A DNA stretch of 64,000 nt, taken from the NCBI RefSeq assembly GCF_902703175.1, contig NZ_CACRYJ010000016.1, positions 62,001 to 126,000 on the forward strand, read 5' to 3'. The notes below the pieces were generated by a model, which did no database searches, was not told where the DNA came from, and saw nothing but the letters and a program-made list of their open reading frames with translations. Positions 34,641 to 44,668 of this stretch are shown here, in pieces (position 1 is the stretch's first letter; each line of letters begins with the position of its first letter). Source of the stretch: Occultella aeris. Its GTDB lineage: Bacteria > Actinomycetota > Actinomycetes > Actinomycetales > Beutenbergiaceae. The position numbers and the translations under genes were made by a program.

Positions 34641-35750
34641 GTGACCACCATCGCCTCGCCCCTGTTGTCCCGCCACGGCGCCGTCGCGGCCGGCGGCCCG
34701 GACTCGGGTGTCGCCGCGCACTACGGCGAACCCAACCGGGAGCAGCGCGACCTCGCCAGGGGGCTGGCCGTCGTGGACCTGTCCCACCTCGGTGTCGTGA
34801 CCGTGACCGGCGTGGACCGGCTCACCTGGCTGCACACGCTCAGTTCCCAGGACGTCGCCACGCTCGTCCCAGGGGTGAGCACCGAGCTGTTGCTGCTCGA
34901 CCCGAACGGTCGCGTCCAGCACGCGCCGGCCGTCGTGGACGACGGCACGACCGCCTGGCTGATCACCGAGGCAGAAGACGCCGCGGGGCTCGCCGCGTTC
35001 CTGGAGTCGATGCGGTTCATGCTCCGGGTCGAGGTCGCCATCGACACCGACACCGCCGTCCTCGGCACGTCCGCCACGGGGCCGTCGCTGCGTACCGGCG
35101 ACGGCGCCGAGCCGGTGACCTGGCGCGACCCCTGGCCGGCCACGGCCCCAGGCTCGACCCGGTACGGCCCCGCCGACGCCGACCACCCCGGCTCGGAGTG
35201 GGCCGCACAGCTGTGGCTCGTGCCCCGCGCCGAGGTTCCGGCCGTGGTCCGGGCCGCCGAGAGTGCCGGTGCCCGGCTCGCCGGGGCATGGGCGTGGGAG
35301 GCGATGCGGGTGGCCTCCTGGCGACCCCGCCTGGCCAGGGAGGTCGACGAGCGCGCCATCCCGCACGAGCTGGACTGGCTGCGCACCAGCGTGCACCTGA
35401 ACAAGGGCTGCTACCGGGGCCAGGAGACCGTTGCCCGCGTGTTCAACCTGGGCCGGCCGCCGCGCCGGTTGGTGATGCTGCACCTGGACGGCAGCGAGCA
35501 CCTCACCCCGGAGCCGGGGGAGGTGGTGCTCGACGGCGAACGCGAGGTCGGGCGGGTCACGTCCGTCGTGCGCCACCACGAGCTGGGCCCGGTGGCCCTG
35601 GCCGTCATCAAGCGCAATGTCGCCCCGGACGTACAGCTGACGGTCGGCGGCATCGCCGCCGCCCAGGAGCTCATCGTGTCCGTCGAGGGCGCGGGCACCG
35701 ACCGACCGGAGCCGGCAGCGGGACCGATGCTGCGCCGTCGGACGCTGTAG
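34641..35750 (+). CDS. ygfZ: YgfZ-type folate-binding protein
   Basis: The 369-residue protein has the GcvT-like fold and the conserved KGCYRGQE motif (about 255-262), essential in YgfZ for iron-sulphur repair and tRNA modification. The start region VVDLSHLGVVTVTGVDRLTW is typical. It acts in the cytoplasm, using folate. GTG 34641 is preferred over earlier frame extension that overlaps the previous gene. The base composition does not stand out. Confidence 0.9.
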   Translation: MTTIASPLLSRHGAVAAGGPDSGVAAHYGEPNREQRDLARGLAVVDLSHLGVVTVTGVDRLTWLHTLSSQDVATLVPGVSTELLLLDPNGRVQHAPAVVDDGTTAWLITEAEDAAGLAAFLESMRFMLRVEVAIDTDTAVLGTSATGPSLRTGDGAEPVTWRDPWPATAPGSTRYGPADADHPGSEWAAQLWLVPRAEVPAVVRAAESAGARLAGAWAWEAMRVASWRPRLAREVDERAIPHELDWLRTSVHLNKGCYRGQETVARVFNLGRPPRRLVMLHLDGSEHLTPEPGEVVLDGEREVGRVTSVVRHHELGPVALAVIKRNVAPDVQLTVGGIAAAQELIVSVEGAGTDRPEPAAGPMLRRRTL

Positions 35751-35852
35751 CACCCGCCTGAGCGGACCGACCCGCGGAACCGGCGCTGCGCCGTCGGAGG
35801 TCTCGCGCAGCCGATCGGTGGGAGACACCCGCCACCCGTACGCTGTCCAGGT

Positions 35853-36995
35853 GTGAGCAACGGACCGGCGCGCGCCGACGCACCCCGACGGCGATTCGAC
35901 CTGCGCCGGGCCCGCGTCCTGCTCGTCGCCCGGGTCGGCCGCGGCGTCCGTCGGCTCCGCTCGAACGCCGTCGGGATCGTCAGCGCGTCCGTGGCTGCGG
36001 GGATCGCCTACGCCATCGCGCTGTACCTGGTCGGCCATGAGGTGCCGGTGTTCGCGGCGATCGCGGCCTGGGTGTGCCTCGGGTACGGCAACGACCGGCG
36101 CCCGCGCAAGGTGGCCGAGCTCGCGCTCGGGGTGACCCTCGGGGTGGCGTTCGGCGAGGTGTTCGCGCACCTGTTCGGCACCGGACCGGTGCAGATCGCC
36201 GTGGTGCTCGCGCTCGCGGTCTCGGTGGCCCGGCTCGTCGACGGCGCACAGATGCTCGCCATGCAGGCCGGGGTGCAGGCCGTCGTGATCGTGGGGTTCT
36301 CCACCACGCTCCTCGGCGGCGGGGTCGGGCGCTGGCTGGACGCCCTCATCGGAGGCGCGCTGGCCCTGCTCACCGCGGCCCTGCTACCGCTCGACGTGCG
36401 CAAGCGGGCGCAGTCGCTGGCCGCCAGCGGGATGGCCGAACTGGCGATCACCGCCGAGGACCTGGCCCGCGGCATCCGGCTCGCCGACCCGGAGGTCCTC
36501 AACGACGCCCTGGTCCGGGCGCGCGGGTCGCAGGGGGTGATCGACGAGTGGAACACGCTCGTGCGGGACGCCCTCGAGGCGACCAGGCTGACGCCGTCGG
36601 CGTTGCGCCACGACGACCTCCTCACCCGGCTCCAGCGGGCCAGCACCCTGTGCGACCGGGCGATGCGCAACCTCCGGGTGATCGCACGCCGGTCCTGGTC
36701 CGTCTCCGCCACCATGCAGGACAACGACCGGGTCGCCGACATCCTTGAGGTGACCGCCCGGGCGAGCCGGGACATCGGGGTCGCGTTCGGCTCGAACGCC
36801 GACCTGATCCGGCTGCGTCCGCAACTTCTCGCGGTGGCAGGCGACCTGGACCCGCAGGCGTTCACCGGGTGGCAGACCCAGACGCTGGTGGTGCTGCTGC
36901 GCTCGCTCGTGGTGGACCTGCTCGAGCTGACCGGGATGACCGGTACCCAGGCCCGGGAGGCCCTCATCGAGATCGACACCGGGCGACCCGGCTGA
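35853..36995 (+). CDS. FUSC/aromatic acid exporter-family membrane protein
   Basis: The 380-residue protein has about six N-terminal membrane helices (35-195) followed by a soluble helical part. The segment AIAAWVCLGYGNDRRPRKVAELALGVTLG and GGALALLTAALLPLDVR match the FUSC/ArAE-type fold of efflux proteins. Export of aromatic acids is possible, but not proven. A TACGCT hexamer lies 8 bases before the GTG, suggesting a near-leaderless transcript. The DUF2516 gene follows after 25 bases. Confidence 0.82.
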   Translation: MSNGPARADAPRRRFDLRRARVLLVARVGRGVRRLRSNAVGIVSASVAAGIAYAIALYLVGHEVPVFAAIAAWVCLGYGNDRRPRKVAELALGVTLGVAFGEVFAHLFGTGPVQIAVVLALAVSVARLVDGAQMLAMQAGVQAVVIVGFSTTLLGGGVGRWLDALIGGALALLTAALLPLDVRKRAQSLAASGMAELAITAEDLARGIRLADPEVLNDALVRARGSQGVIDEWNTLVRDALEATRLTPSALRHDDLLTRLQRASTLCDRAMRNLRVIARRSWSVSATMQDNDRVADILEVTARASRDIGVAFGSNADLIRLRPQLLAVAGDLDPQAFTGWQTQTLVVLLRSLVVDLLELTGMTGTQAREALIEIDTGRPG

Positions 36996-37020
36996 GGCGC
37001 CGCTCGCGTACCCTCATGCT

Positions 37021-37359
37021 GTGATCGCGATCATCCAGGCGTACTTGTTCCTCGGCCTGTCCGTCATCGCCTTCGGGCTCGCACTCTGGGCCCTGGTCGA
37101 CGCCCTGCTGCGCCCGTCGACGGCGTTCACCTCGGCCGACAAGCGCACCAAGGGCTTCTGGGGTGGCGTGCTCGCCCTGGCCACGGTGCTCGGCTTCCTC
37201 GGCATTCCCGCGGGCGGCGGCGGCAGCTCACTGTTCCTCGTGCTCATCGCGGCGATCCCGGCAGGCATCTACCTCGCGGACGTGCGACCTGCTGTGGCCC
37301 GGTACAGCGGCCGCGGTGGCTCCGGCGGCAGCGGTGGCGGTGGGGGCGGCCGGTGGTGA
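37021..37359 (+). CDS. DUF2516 small membrane protein
   Basis: The 112-residue protein has three helices (about 2-23, 44-60, 67-88) with the family motif ALWALVDALLRPSTAFTSADKRTK and a Gly-rich tail. The function is unknown. A TACCCT hexamer 6 bases before the GTG suggests a leaderless start. Its TGA overlaps the asparaginase GTG as GTGA. Confidence 0.85.
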   Translation: MIAIIQAYLFLGLSVIAFGLALWALVDALLRPSTAFTSADKRTKGFWGGVLALATVLGFLGIPAGGGGSSLFLVLIAAIPAGIYLADVRPAVARYSGRGGSGGSGGGGGGRW

Positions 37360-38345
37360 AGCCACCGCCGCGGTTGGCTCGACCCGCGCCCGGGGTGCCG
37401 CTGGCATGGGTGATCCGGGGGACGCTGGTGGAGTCGGTGCACGCCGGACACCTGGTCGCCCTCGGTGCCGACGGCGTGGCCGTCCTCGAGCTGGGTGAGC
37501 CCGAGCAGGTGATCTACCCCCGCTCGGCCATCAAGCCGGTGCAGGCGTTGGCGATGTTGCGCGCCGGGCTGGAGGTCACCAATGAGCAGCTGGCGCTGGT
37601 GTGCGCCTCGCACTATGGCGAGCCGCGCCACCTCGACGTCGCGGCGACCATCCTCGCCGGTGCCGGTCTGAGCGAGGCCGACCTGCGCACACCACCGTCG
37701 CTGCCCTGGCACGAAGCGAGTGCCGCCGCGTGGATCGCGGCCGGGCGACCGCCGTCGGCGCTCGCGCACAACTGCTCCGGCAAGCACGCCGGCATGCTGG
37801 CCACCTGCCGCGCCGCTGGGTGGCCCACGGAGGGGTACCTGGATCCTGCCCACCCGCTCCAGCACGCGATCGCGGCGACCATCACCGAGCTGACCGGTGT
37901 CGAGCCCGCGCACGTGGCCGTGGACGGCTGCGGGGCGCCGCAGTTCTCGACAACCGTGCTCGGCCTGGCGCGTGCGTTCGCCCGGATCGCGGCCGCCGAG
38001 ACCGGTCCCGAGGCCCGGGTGCGGGCCGCGATGACCGCGCACCCGTGGCTGGTCGGCGGCACCGGCCGCGACGTCACCGAGGCGATGACCTCCGAGCCCG
38101 GCCTGGTCGCCAAGGACGGCGCCGACGGCGTGTACGCCGCGGCGATGCCCGATGGGCGCGCGCTCGCGTTCAAGGTGTCCGACGGCGGCGGCCGGGCCCG
38201 CCCGGTGATCCTCGCCGCCGCACTGCACGAGTTGGGCGTCGAGGGGTTCTGGTCGTGGGGGCGGGTGCCCGTCCTCGGTGGTGGGGCACCCGCCGGCGCG
38301 ATCCGCGCCGCCTTCGGCGCCGAAGCGCCGCCCGGGCTGGGCTGA
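37356..38345 (+). CDS. Asparaginase family (PF06089-type L-asparaginase II)
   Basis: The 329-residue protein has conserved segments [47 protein letters not shown] (about 132-144) and [11 protein letters not shown], which mark the plant-like L-asparaginase II family distinct from the AnsA/AnsB type. It probably hydrolyses asparagine to aspartate and ammonia. GTG 37356 overlaps the DUF2516 stop; GTG 37353 is an alternative. dtd begins 4 bases after the stop, so the three form an operon. Confidence 0.88.
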   Translation: MKPPPRLARPAPGVPLAWVIRGTLVESVHAGHLVALGADGVAVLELGEPEQVIYPRSAIKPVQALAMLRAGLEVTNEQLALVCASHYGEPRHLDVAATILAGAGLSEADLRTPPSLPWHEASAAAWIAAGRPPSALAHNCSGKHAGMLATCRAAGWPTEGYLDPAHPLQHAIAATITELTGVEPAHVAVDGCGAPQFSTTVLGLARAFARIAAAETGPEARVRAAMTAHPWLVGGTGRDVTEAMTSEPGLVAKDGADGVYAAAMPDGRALAFKVSDGGGRARPVILAAALHELGVEGFWSWGRVPVLGGGAPAGAIRAAFGAEAPPGLG

Positions 38346-38349
38346 GGCG

Positions 38350-38775
38350 ATGCGGGCGGTGCTGCAGCGGGTCAGTTCCGCGTCGGTGAGCGTCGACGAC
38401 GAGGTGGTGGGGCAGATCGGCCCGGGCCTGCTCGCCCTCGTCGGGGTCACGGTGGCGGACACCGTGGCCGACGCGCGGCGGGTGGCCCGCAAGATCGCCG
38501 AGCTGCGGATCCTCGAGGGGGAGACGTCCGTGGCGGACAACCCGGCCGCCGGCGTGCTCGTGGTCAGCCAGTTCACCCTGTACGGGGACACCCGCAAGGG
38601 CCGGCGTCCATCCTGGTCCGCGGCCGCCCCGGGCCCGGTCGCGGAGCCGTTGGTGGAGGCGGTGGTCGCGGACCTGCGCGAGCGGGGGATCACGACGGCG
38701 ACCGGCGAGTTCGGCGCGATGATGTCGGTCTCGCTGGTGAACGAAGGGCCGTTCACGTTGCTCGTGGAGAGCTGA
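38350..38775 (+). CDS. dtd: D-aminoacyl-tRNA deacylase
   Basis: The 141-residue protein has the two DTD motifs SQFTLYGD (about 76-83) and NEGPFTL near the end (the usual form is NxGPVT; Phe replaces Val). It removes D-amino acids and glycine from mischarged tRNAs. The start ATG 38350 begins with [18 protein letters not shown], as in the family. It is the last gene of this operon, followed by a hairpin. Confidence 0.94.
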   Translation: MRAVLQRVSSASVSVDDEVVGQIGPGLLALVGVTVADTVADARRVARKIAELRILEGETSVADNPAAGVLVVSQFTLYGDTRKGRRPSWSAAAPGPVAEPLVEAVVADLRERGITTATGEFGAMMSVSLVNEGPFTLLVES

Positions 38776-38829
38776 GGGGCTGACCGTCGGTCGGCTGGCG
38801 GGACGGCTGGGCCGGGAGAGAGGTGGCGC

Positions 38830-38850
38830 GTCGTGCCGGGCGGGCACGAC
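38830..38850. terminator. Hairpin after dtd
   Basis: Eight-base perfect arms GTCGTGCC and GGCACGAC with a 5-base loop, 55 bases after the dtd stop and before the GNAT gene. Confidence 0.55.
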
Positions 38851-38920
38851 ATCGGGCACTGACGGATCCTCCGATCCTCGGCGAAATCCCCGAGAAACGT
38901 CGTCACGACACCATGGTGCG

Positions 38921-39517
38921 GTGATCGTCGCCACCGACTCCCCGTCCCGCGCCGACGTGCGGGCTCTGCTCGCCGAGCACCTCACGGACATGTTCGCCAC
39001 ATCCCCCGCGGACTCCGTGCACGCGCTCGACCACGAGGCGCTCGCGGCCGACGGGGTCGCATTCCTCTCCGCGCGGGCGCCCGACGGCACGCTGCTGGGC
39101 TGTGGGGCGCTCGTCGAGCTCGAAGCGTCGTCGCCCCGTGACGAGGGCGGGACCCGTGCCGGGCACGGAGAGCTGAAGTCGATGCGCACCGCCCCCGCTG
39201 CCCGTGGGCGCGGCGTCGCGTCCGCGGTTCTGCGCCGGTTGCTCGGGACCGCCCGCGAGCGTGGCTACGGCCGCGTCAGCCTGGAGACCGGGTCGCAGGA
39301 GTTCTTCGCGCCCGCCCGGAGCCTGTACACCCGTCACGGCTTCGCACAGTGCGGTCCGTTCGGGTCCTACCTCGAGGACCCGAACAGCGTGTTCATGACG
39401 CTGGAACTCGCGGCACACCAGGAGCCCGGCGCGGCGCCCGGACGTGCCACAGTGGGCTCATGCGCATCGAAGCCATCGCGGGCGACATCACCACCCAGTC
39501 CGTCGACGCCATCGTGA
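38921..39517 (+). CDS. GNAT acetyltransferase with a C-terminal tail overlapping the next gene
   Basis: The 198-residue protein has the GNAT acetyl-CoA site [20 protein letters not shown] near 86-105 and ends its domain with [17 protein letters not shown] then NSVFMTLEL (about 165). It then reads on for about 30 residues of Pro/Ser-rich sequence into the macrodomain gene, overlapping it by 58 bases. The tail may be non-functional read-on. The substrate is unknown; the macrodomain partner suggests a possible acetyl-ester link. Confidence 0.8.
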   Translation: MIVATDSPSRADVRALLAEHLTDMFATSPADSVHALDHEALAADGVAFLSARAPDGTLLGCGALVELEASSPRDEGGTRAGHGELKSMRTAPAARGRGVASAVLRRLLGTARERGYGRVSLETGSQEFFAPARSLYTRHGFAQCGPFGSYLEDPNSVFMTLELAAHQEPGAAPGRATVGSCASKPSRATSPPSPSTPS

Positions 39518-39969
39518 ACGCGGCGAACTCCTCGCTGCAGGGTGGTGGCGGGGTCGACGGCGCCATCCACCGGGCGGCCGGGCCGACGCTGCTGGCCGAA
39601 TGTGAGCGACTGCGGGCGACCACGCTCCGGGACGGGCTGCCCGTCGGCCAGGCGGTCGCGACCGGGGCCGGGAACCTGCCAGCCCGGTGGGTCATCCACA
39701 CCGTGGGGCCGAACCGGCACCGGGGTCAGACGGACCCGGCGCTGCTCGCGTCCGCGTTCTCCTCGAGCCTCGACGTGGCGAGCCGGCTCGGGGCCGCATC
39801 GGTGGCGTTCCCGGCGATCAGCGGTGGTGTCTACGGCTGGGACATGGCGCAGGTCGCGGAGATCGCGGTGAGCACCGTCCGGGCGGCGAGCGCACCAGGC
39901 GTCGAGACGGTCCGGTTCGTCCTGTTCGGAGCTGACGCGCTCGCACAGTTCGAGGCTCGGCTCGCCTGA
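39460..39969 (+). CDS. Macrodomain protein, O-acetyl-ADP-ribose deacetylase type
   Basis: The 169-residue protein is a single macrodomain with [20 protein letters not shown] (about 17-36) and [20 protein letters not shown]. Both are conserved in MacroD/YmdB enzymes that remove acetyl from O-acetyl-ADP-ribose or ADP-ribose from proteins. CACAGT then GGGCTC and ATG suggests a leaderless message, or coupling to the overlapping GNAT gene. clpC starts 186 bases downstream with its own promoter. Confidence 0.9.
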   Translation: MRIEAIAGDITTQSVDAIVNAANSSLQGGGGVDGAIHRAAGPTLLAECERLRATTLRDGLPVGQAVATGAGNLPARWVIHTVGPNRHRGQTDPALLASAFSSSLDVASRLGAASVAFPAISGGVYGWDMAQVAEIAVSTVRAASAPGVETVRFVLFGADALAQFEARLA

Positions 39970-40048
39970 GGCGACCACAGCCCGCGGTGCACAGGCCGCC
40001 GACGGCGACCACCCGCCGTCGGGCGTTGCACGATCGTGACCGGCATGC

Positions 40049-40066
40049 TCTCTGCCGCTGGCGAAC
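40049..40066 (+). promoter_or_regulatory. ClgR-like activator site upstream of clpC
   Basis: The site contains TGCCGCTGGCGAAC, a close fit to the right part of the ClgR consensus (CGCYNANRGCGWWS) with mismatches in the first half. A TAGCAT -10 hexamer lies at 40095-40100, about 56 bases before the ATG, and no good -35 is seen. This matches activator-dependent clp promoters. The match is partial. Confidence 0.45.
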
Positions 40067-40155
40067 AGGGGCATCATCGCCGGACCGGCGCCGTTAGCAT
40101 CGATGACACACACCGCCATGACCGGTGTCGGTCCCGGCCCGTGAGGAGTACGCAG

Positions 40156-42681
40156 ATGTTCGAGAGATTTACAGACAGAGCCCGCCGAGTGGTCGTCCTT
40201 GCCCAAGAAGAGGCCAGGATGCTCAATCACAACTACATCGGCACCGAGCACATCCTGCTCGGCCTCATCCACGAGGGTGAGGGCGTGGCCGCGAAGGCGC
40301 TGGAGTCGCTGAACATCTCCCTGGAAGCCGTGCGCCAGCAGGTGCAGGAGATCATCGGCGAGGGTCAGCAGGCGCCGTCCGGGCACATCCCGTTCACCCC
40401 CCGTGCGAAGAAGGTCCTCGAGCTGTCTCTGCGTGAGGCGCTCCAGCTGGGCCACAACTACATCGGCACCGAGCACATCCTGCTCGGCCTCATCCGCGAG
40501 GGCGAGGGTGTCGCCGCCCAGGTGCTGACCAAGCTCGGCGCCGACCTGAACCGGGTCCGCCAGCAGGTCATCCAGCTCCTGTCCGGCTACCAGGGCAAGG
40601 AGCCGGTCTCTGCCGGCGGCCCCACCGAGGGCACCCCCTCGGGCTCGGCCGTGCTGGACCAGTTCGGCCGCAACCTGACCCAGGCCGCCCGCGAGAACAA
40701 GCTGGACCCGGTCATCGGGCGCGGCAAGGAGATCGAGCGGGTCATGCAGGTGCTCTCCCGGCGCACCAAGAACAACCCGGTGCTGATCGGCGAGCCCGGC
40801 GTCGGCAAGACCGCCGTGGTGGAGGGCCTGGCCCAGGACATCGTGCGCGGCGACGTGCCCGAGACCCTGAAGGACAAGCAGCTCTACACCCTCGACCTCG
40901 GCGCCCTGGTGGCCGGATCGCGCTACCGCGGTGACTTCGAGGAACGCCTGAAGAAGGTGCTCAAGGAGATCCGCACCCGCGGTGACATCATCCTGTTCAT
41001 CGACGAGATCCACACGCTCGTCGGCGCAGGTGCCGCCGAGGGGGCGATCGACGCGGCCAGCATCCTGAAGCCGATGCTCGCCCGTGGGGAGCTCCAGACG
41101 ATCGGGGCGACCACCCTCGAGGAGTACCGCAAGCACATCGAGAAGGACGCCGCGCTCGAGCGCCGGTTCCAGCCGATCCAGGTGGCCGAGCCCACGCTCG
41201 CGCACGCCATCGAGATCCTCAAGGGCCTGCGCGACCGGTACGAGGCGCACCACCGGGTGACGATCACGGACGGTGCCCTCGTGGCCGCCGCCACGCTCGC
41301 CGACCGGTACGTCAACGACCGGTTCCTGCCGGACAAGGCGATCGACCTGATCGACGAGGCCGGCGCCCGGCTGCGGATCCGCCGGATGACCGCGCCGCCG
41401 GAGCTGCGTGAGCTGGACGAGCAGATCGCCGAGACCCGTCGCTCCAAGGAGTCCGCGATCGACGATCAGGACTTCGAGCGTGCCGCCCGGCTGCGGGACG
41501 AGGAGAAGAACCTCTCGAACACCCGCGTCGAGCGCGAGAAGGCCTGGAAGTCGGGGGACATGGACAACGTCGCCGAGGTCGATGAGGAACTCATCGCCGA
41601 GGTGCTCGCGGTGTCCACCGGGATCCCGGTGTTCAAGCTCACCGAGGAGGAGTCCTCGCGGCTGCTGCGTATGGAGGACGAGCTGCACAAGCGGATCGTC
41701 GGCCAGGACGCGGCCATCAAGGCGCTCTCCCAGGCGATCCGGCGCACCCGTGCGGGTCTGAAGGACCCGAAGCGGCCCGGTGGCTCGTTCATCTTCGCCG
41801 GCCCCACCGGCGTCGGGAAGACCGAGCTCGCGAAGGCGCTCGCGGAGTTCCTGTTCGGCGACGAGGACGCCCTCATCCAGCTGGACATGAGTGAGTTCTC
41901 CGAGAAGCACACTGTGTCCCGGCTGTTCGGGTCCCCGCCCGGATACGTCGGCTACGAGGAGGGTGGTCAGCTCACCGAGAAGGTGCGCCGCAAGCCGTTC
42001 TCCGTGGTGCTCTTCGACGAGGTGGAGAAGGCCCACGCGGACATCTTCAACTCGCTGCTGCAGATCCTCGAGGACGGTCGCCTGACCGACTCCCAGGGCC
42101 GGGTGGTGGACTTCAAGAACACCGTGATCATCATGACCACGAACCTCGGCACCCGGGACATCGCCAAGGGCCTGCTCACCGGCTTCCAGGCCGGTGGGGA
42201 CCTGTCCACGAACTACGACCGGATGAAGGTCAAGGTCAACGACGAGCTGAAGCAGCACTTCCGCCCGGAGTTCCTGAACCGTGTCGACGACGTGATCGTG
42301 TTCCCGCAGCTGTCCCAGGACGAGATCTTCCAGATCGTCGACCTGATGATGGCCCGGCTGTCCACCCGCCTCGCGGACAAGGACATGACGATCGAGCTCA
42401 CTCCGGCGGCGAAGGAACTGCTCGCCGAGCGCGGGTACGACCCGGTCCTCGGTGCCCGGCCGCTGCGCCGCGCGATCCAGCGCGAGATCGAGGACCAGCT
42501 CTCCGAGAAGATCCTCTACGGCGAGATCGCCGCGGGGCAGAACATCATCGTCGACGCCGTCGGCGAGGGGCTGCTCGGGGAGTTCACCTTCCGCGGTGAG
42601 GCCAAGGCGACCGAGGAGAAGGAACCGCTCGCGGTCGGGGCCGGTGCCATGCCGGAACTGCCCGCCGCGTCCGCGGACTGA
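40156..42681 (+). CDS. clpC: ATP-dependent Clp protease ATPase subunit ClpC
   Basis: The 841-residue protein has two Clp N repeats ([15 protein letters not shown] at about 23-37 and the near-identical [16 protein letters not shown] later). It has Walker A GEPGVGKT near 212-219, a UVR domain with [18 protein letters not shown] near 435-452, and Walker A GPTGVGKT near 548-555. It unfolds substrates for ClpP and is essential in many actinobacteria. ATG 40156 starts [20 protein letters not shown] as in the family. The stop codon lies in a 14-bp repeat (42671-42684 and 42688-42701). Confidence 0.97.
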   Translation: MFERFTDRARRVVVLAQEEARMLNHNYIGTEHILLGLIHEGEGVAAKALESLNISLEAVRQQVQEIIGEGQQAPSGHIPFTPRAKKVLELSLREALQLGHNYIGTEHILLGLIREGEGVAAQVLTKLGADLNRVRQQVIQLLSGYQGKEPVSAGGPTEGTPSGSAVLDQFGRNLTQAARENKLDPVIGRGKEIERVMQVLSRRTKNNPVLIGEPGVGKTAVVEGLAQDIVRGDVPETLKDKQLYTLDLGALVAGSRYRGDFEERLKKVLKEIRTRGDIILFIDEIHTLVGAGAAEGAIDAASILKPMLARGELQTIGATTLEEYRKHIEKDAALERRFQPIQVAEPTLAHAIEILKGLRDRYEAHHRVTITDGALVAAATLADRYVNDRFLPDKAIDLIDEAGARLRIRRMTAPPELRELDEQIAETRRSKESAIDDQDFERAARLRDEEKNLSNTRVEREKAWKSGDMDNVAEVDEELIAEVLAVSTGIPVFKLTEEESSRLLRMEDELHKRIVGQDAAIKALSQAIRRTRAGLKDPKRPGGSFIFAGPTGVGKTELAKALAEFLFGDEDALIQLDMSEFSEKHTVSRLFGSPPGYVGYEEGGQLTEKVRRKPFSVVLFDEVEKAHADIFNSLLQILEDGRLTDSQGRVVDFKNTVIIMTTNLGTRDIAKGLLTGFQAGGDLSTNYDRMKVKVNDELKQHFRPEFLNRVDDVIVFPQLSQDEIFQIVDLMMARLSTRLADKDMTIELTPAAKELLAERGYDPVLGARPLRRAIQREIEDQLSEKILYGEIAAGQNIIVDAVGEGLLGEFTFRGEAKATEEKEPLAVGAGAMPELPAASAD

Positions 42682-42710
42682 TCGAGACCGCGGACTGATC
42701 GCCGTTCACC

Positions 42711-42743
42711 AAGGGCCGGCCACCATCACGGTGGCCGGCCCTT
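42711..42743 (+). terminator. clpC terminator hairpin
   Basis: Perfect 14-bp arms AAGGGCCGGCCACC and GGTGGCCGGCCCTT with a 5-base loop, 30 bases after the clpC stop. Confidence 0.85.
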
Positions 42744-42849
42744 CGTGTGGGCACGGGCCGTTGCTCTGGTCGATGGCGGGCCTGCCCGCGTAGGCTCGGT
42801 GGCCAGGCGCGGCGCGGCCCTCGTGCGGCGTGTGAACGGGAGGCGGATC

Positions 42850-43353
42850 GTGGCAAAGGCAACGCTCGGGAACCTGACGTCCAAGGAGTACGAACTCGTC
42901 CTGGAGACGGAGAAGAAGAACCTGGACACCCTCGACGAGGACGGGCTCGACGCGCTCCTGACGAGGGTCCGGCGCACCCGCACGAAGTACGTGAAGCTGC
43001 ACCGTACGGAGGTCGCCGAGCAGGTACCGGTCAAGGGTGCCCGGGGCGCCGCGAGCCGGGCGCCCCGGCGCAGCGGGGACAAGGCGGAGATCTTCGAGGA
43101 GTCGCTGGCCCGGGTCAGCGCCGCGCTGGCGAAGGCGGCTCGGGCCAGTGCCGCCGAACTCAAGGCCGAGCGGCTCGCCGCCGCCGCGGGCACCCCCGCC
43201 GAGGCCCCGGCCGCGACAGCCTCCGCGCCCGCGAAGGCCTCCCGCGCGAAGGCCAGCACCAAGGTCGGCTCACGGGCACCGGCCCAGAAGAAGACGGCCG
43301 CGAGCAGCAAGGCGCAGGGCGCACGCAGGCAGGCCAAGAGCGACGCGCGCTGA
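42850..43353 (+). CDS. Unknown protein with Ala/Lys-rich histone-like tail
   Basis: The 167-residue protein has a short acidic-helical start (KATLGNLTSKEYELVLETEK, then KNLDTLDEDGLDALLTRVRR, residues 3-42) and a long Ala/Lys/Arg/Pro tail (about 90-167). Such a tail is seen in actinobacterial DNA-binding or histone-like proteins. No HU or H-NS core is present, so this is inference. A GGGAGG ribosome site lies before GTG 42850. Terminators lie on both sides, so it is its own transcript. Confidence 0.6.
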   Translation: MAKATLGNLTSKEYELVLETEKKNLDTLDEDGLDALLTRVRRTRTKYVKLHRTEVAEQVPVKGARGAASRAPRRSGDKAEIFEESLARVSAALAKAARASAAELKAERLAAAAGTPAEAPAATASAPAKASRAKASTKVGSRAPAQKKTAASSKAQGARRQAKSDAR

Positions 43354-43359
43354 CGGGCG

Positions 43360-43391
43360 TCGAGGCAGTCGGCTCGCGGCGGCTGCCTCGA
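43360..43391 (+). terminator. Hairpin after the Ala/Lys-rich gene
   Basis: Nine-base arms TCGAGGCAG and CTGCCTCGA around a 14-base loop, 6 bases after the stop at 43353. Confidence 0.6.
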
Positions 43392-43441
43392 TGTGTTCGT
43401 GACCTTCTCGACGCGCCGGACCTCCGCTGACCTGGGCGTTG

Positions 43442-43472
43442 CGTCACTGACCCGCGGGACGGGTCAGTGACG
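43442..43472. terminator. Strong hairpin between convergent genes
   Basis: Perfect 13-bp arms CGTCACTGACCCG and CGGGTCAGTGACG with a 5-base loop, in the space between the Ala/Lys-rich gene and the minus-strand monooxygenase. It may stop transcription in both directions. Confidence 0.75.
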
Positions 43473-43558
43473 TAGGAAGTCGGCGAAGCAGGCTGTCGGT
43501 GGCGGATGGTTCGGGGCGCACTGACGGTGGCGCCCCCTGCGAACACCGCAGGTGGCCA

Positions 43559-44668
43559 TCATGGTTTCAGGGCCGCGCGGAGCGGACCGTACGCCTTCCG
43601 GTAGGCCCGTGGCCCCAGCACCGGCGCGACGGCGTCGCGCACGACGCCCGGGAGCGCGGCGAGTCCGGACATCCTGTCCGTGGCGGCGCGAACGTGCTCC
43701 ACCCTCGGTCGGCGGATCCGCTCGAAGACGGCGCCGACATCGGCCCAGTCCCGCTGCGGGGTGAGGGACAGCAGTTCACCCAGGACGAGCGCGTCCTCGA
43801 GGGCCATGGCCACCCCCTGTGCCCACACCGGACCGGTGGCGTGGGCGGCGTCCCCGACGAGTACGAGGCGTCCACGATGCCAGTGCTCCAGGCGCACCTC
43901 GTCGACGTCGGAGTGGAAGAGTTCCGCCCCGGTGGAGGCCACGGCCGCGCCCACCACGTCCGGGAACGGCGCCGCCGCCTGCGTGAGCCACGACGGGTCG
44001 GGCTCTGTGTGCCCGCCGCGGGTGCGGGCGGCGTACCCGTAGACCTGGCCCGGCGCCACGGGGATCAGCAGGAACGTGACGTCGCGAGCGGACCACGCGG
44101 TCCAGCAGTGCACGCCCGGGTTGTCGGTGATGAAGCGCCAACTCGAACTGGACATCGACTGCGACCGCAGTCTGTCCGGGGCGATCGCTGCCCGCATCGC
44201 GGACCTCACGCCGTCGGCGCCGATCACGAGGTCGAACAGGAGTGGCCGCGGCACTGCCTCCACGTCGACTTCGACGCCCGACGCCGTCGGTCGGGCCGAG
44301 ACGGCACGTGCCTGTCGGACGGAGACCGCCGACGGCGGCGCCAGGGCTTCCAGCAGGTCGCCGTGTCGCAGACAGACGGGTTGCCCGACGCCTCGCCAGA
44401 AGCGTTCGTCGTCCATCGCGAAGAGGAGACGACCCCTGCCGTTGCGGTACTCACGGCGCAGCACGGGTACCCCGCCGGCCAGCATTTCGGCGGGGACCCC
44501 CAGCGCGCCCAGGGCGCGCACCGCGTTGCCGGGCAGGTTGACGCCCATACCCCGGCCGCCGCTCGCGCGTCGCTCCACGAGCGTGCAGTCCACGCCGTGC
44601 TTCGCGAGGACCCGGGCGACTGCGCGCCCGGCGATGCCACCGCCGACGACGAGGACCGACCCGGTCAC
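43559..44668 (-). CDS. FAD-dependent monooxygenase (p-hydroxybenzoate hydroxylase type)
   Basis: The 369-residue protein has the FAD dinucleotide fold VLVVGGGIAGRAVARVL (5-21), the DG motif LVIGADGVRSAMRAA and the second FAD motif RLVLVGDAAHATGPVWAQG near 266-284. It should hydroxylate an aromatic or polyketide-like small molecule with NAD(P)H and oxygen. GTG 44668 overlaps the methyltransferase stop as GTGA, so it is the last of a three-gene coupled unit. Confidence 0.88.
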   Translation of the reverse strand: MTGSVLVVGGGIAGRAVARVLAKHGVDCTLVERRASGGRGMGVNLPGNAVRALGALGVPAEMLAGGVPVLRREYRNGRGRLLFAMDDERFWRGVGQPVCLRHGDLLEALAPPSAVSVRQARAVSARPTASGVEVDVEAVPRPLLFDLVIGADGVRSAMRAAIAPDRLRSQSMSSSSWRFITDNPGVHCWTAWSARDVTFLLIPVAPGQVYGYAARTRGGHTEPDPSWLTQAAAPFPDVVGAAVASTGAELFHSDVDEVRLEHWHRGRLVLVGDAAHATGPVWAQGVAMALEDALVLGELLSLTPQRDWADVGAVFERIRRPRVEHVRAATDRMSGLAALPGVVRDAVAPVLGPRAYRKAYGPLRAALKP

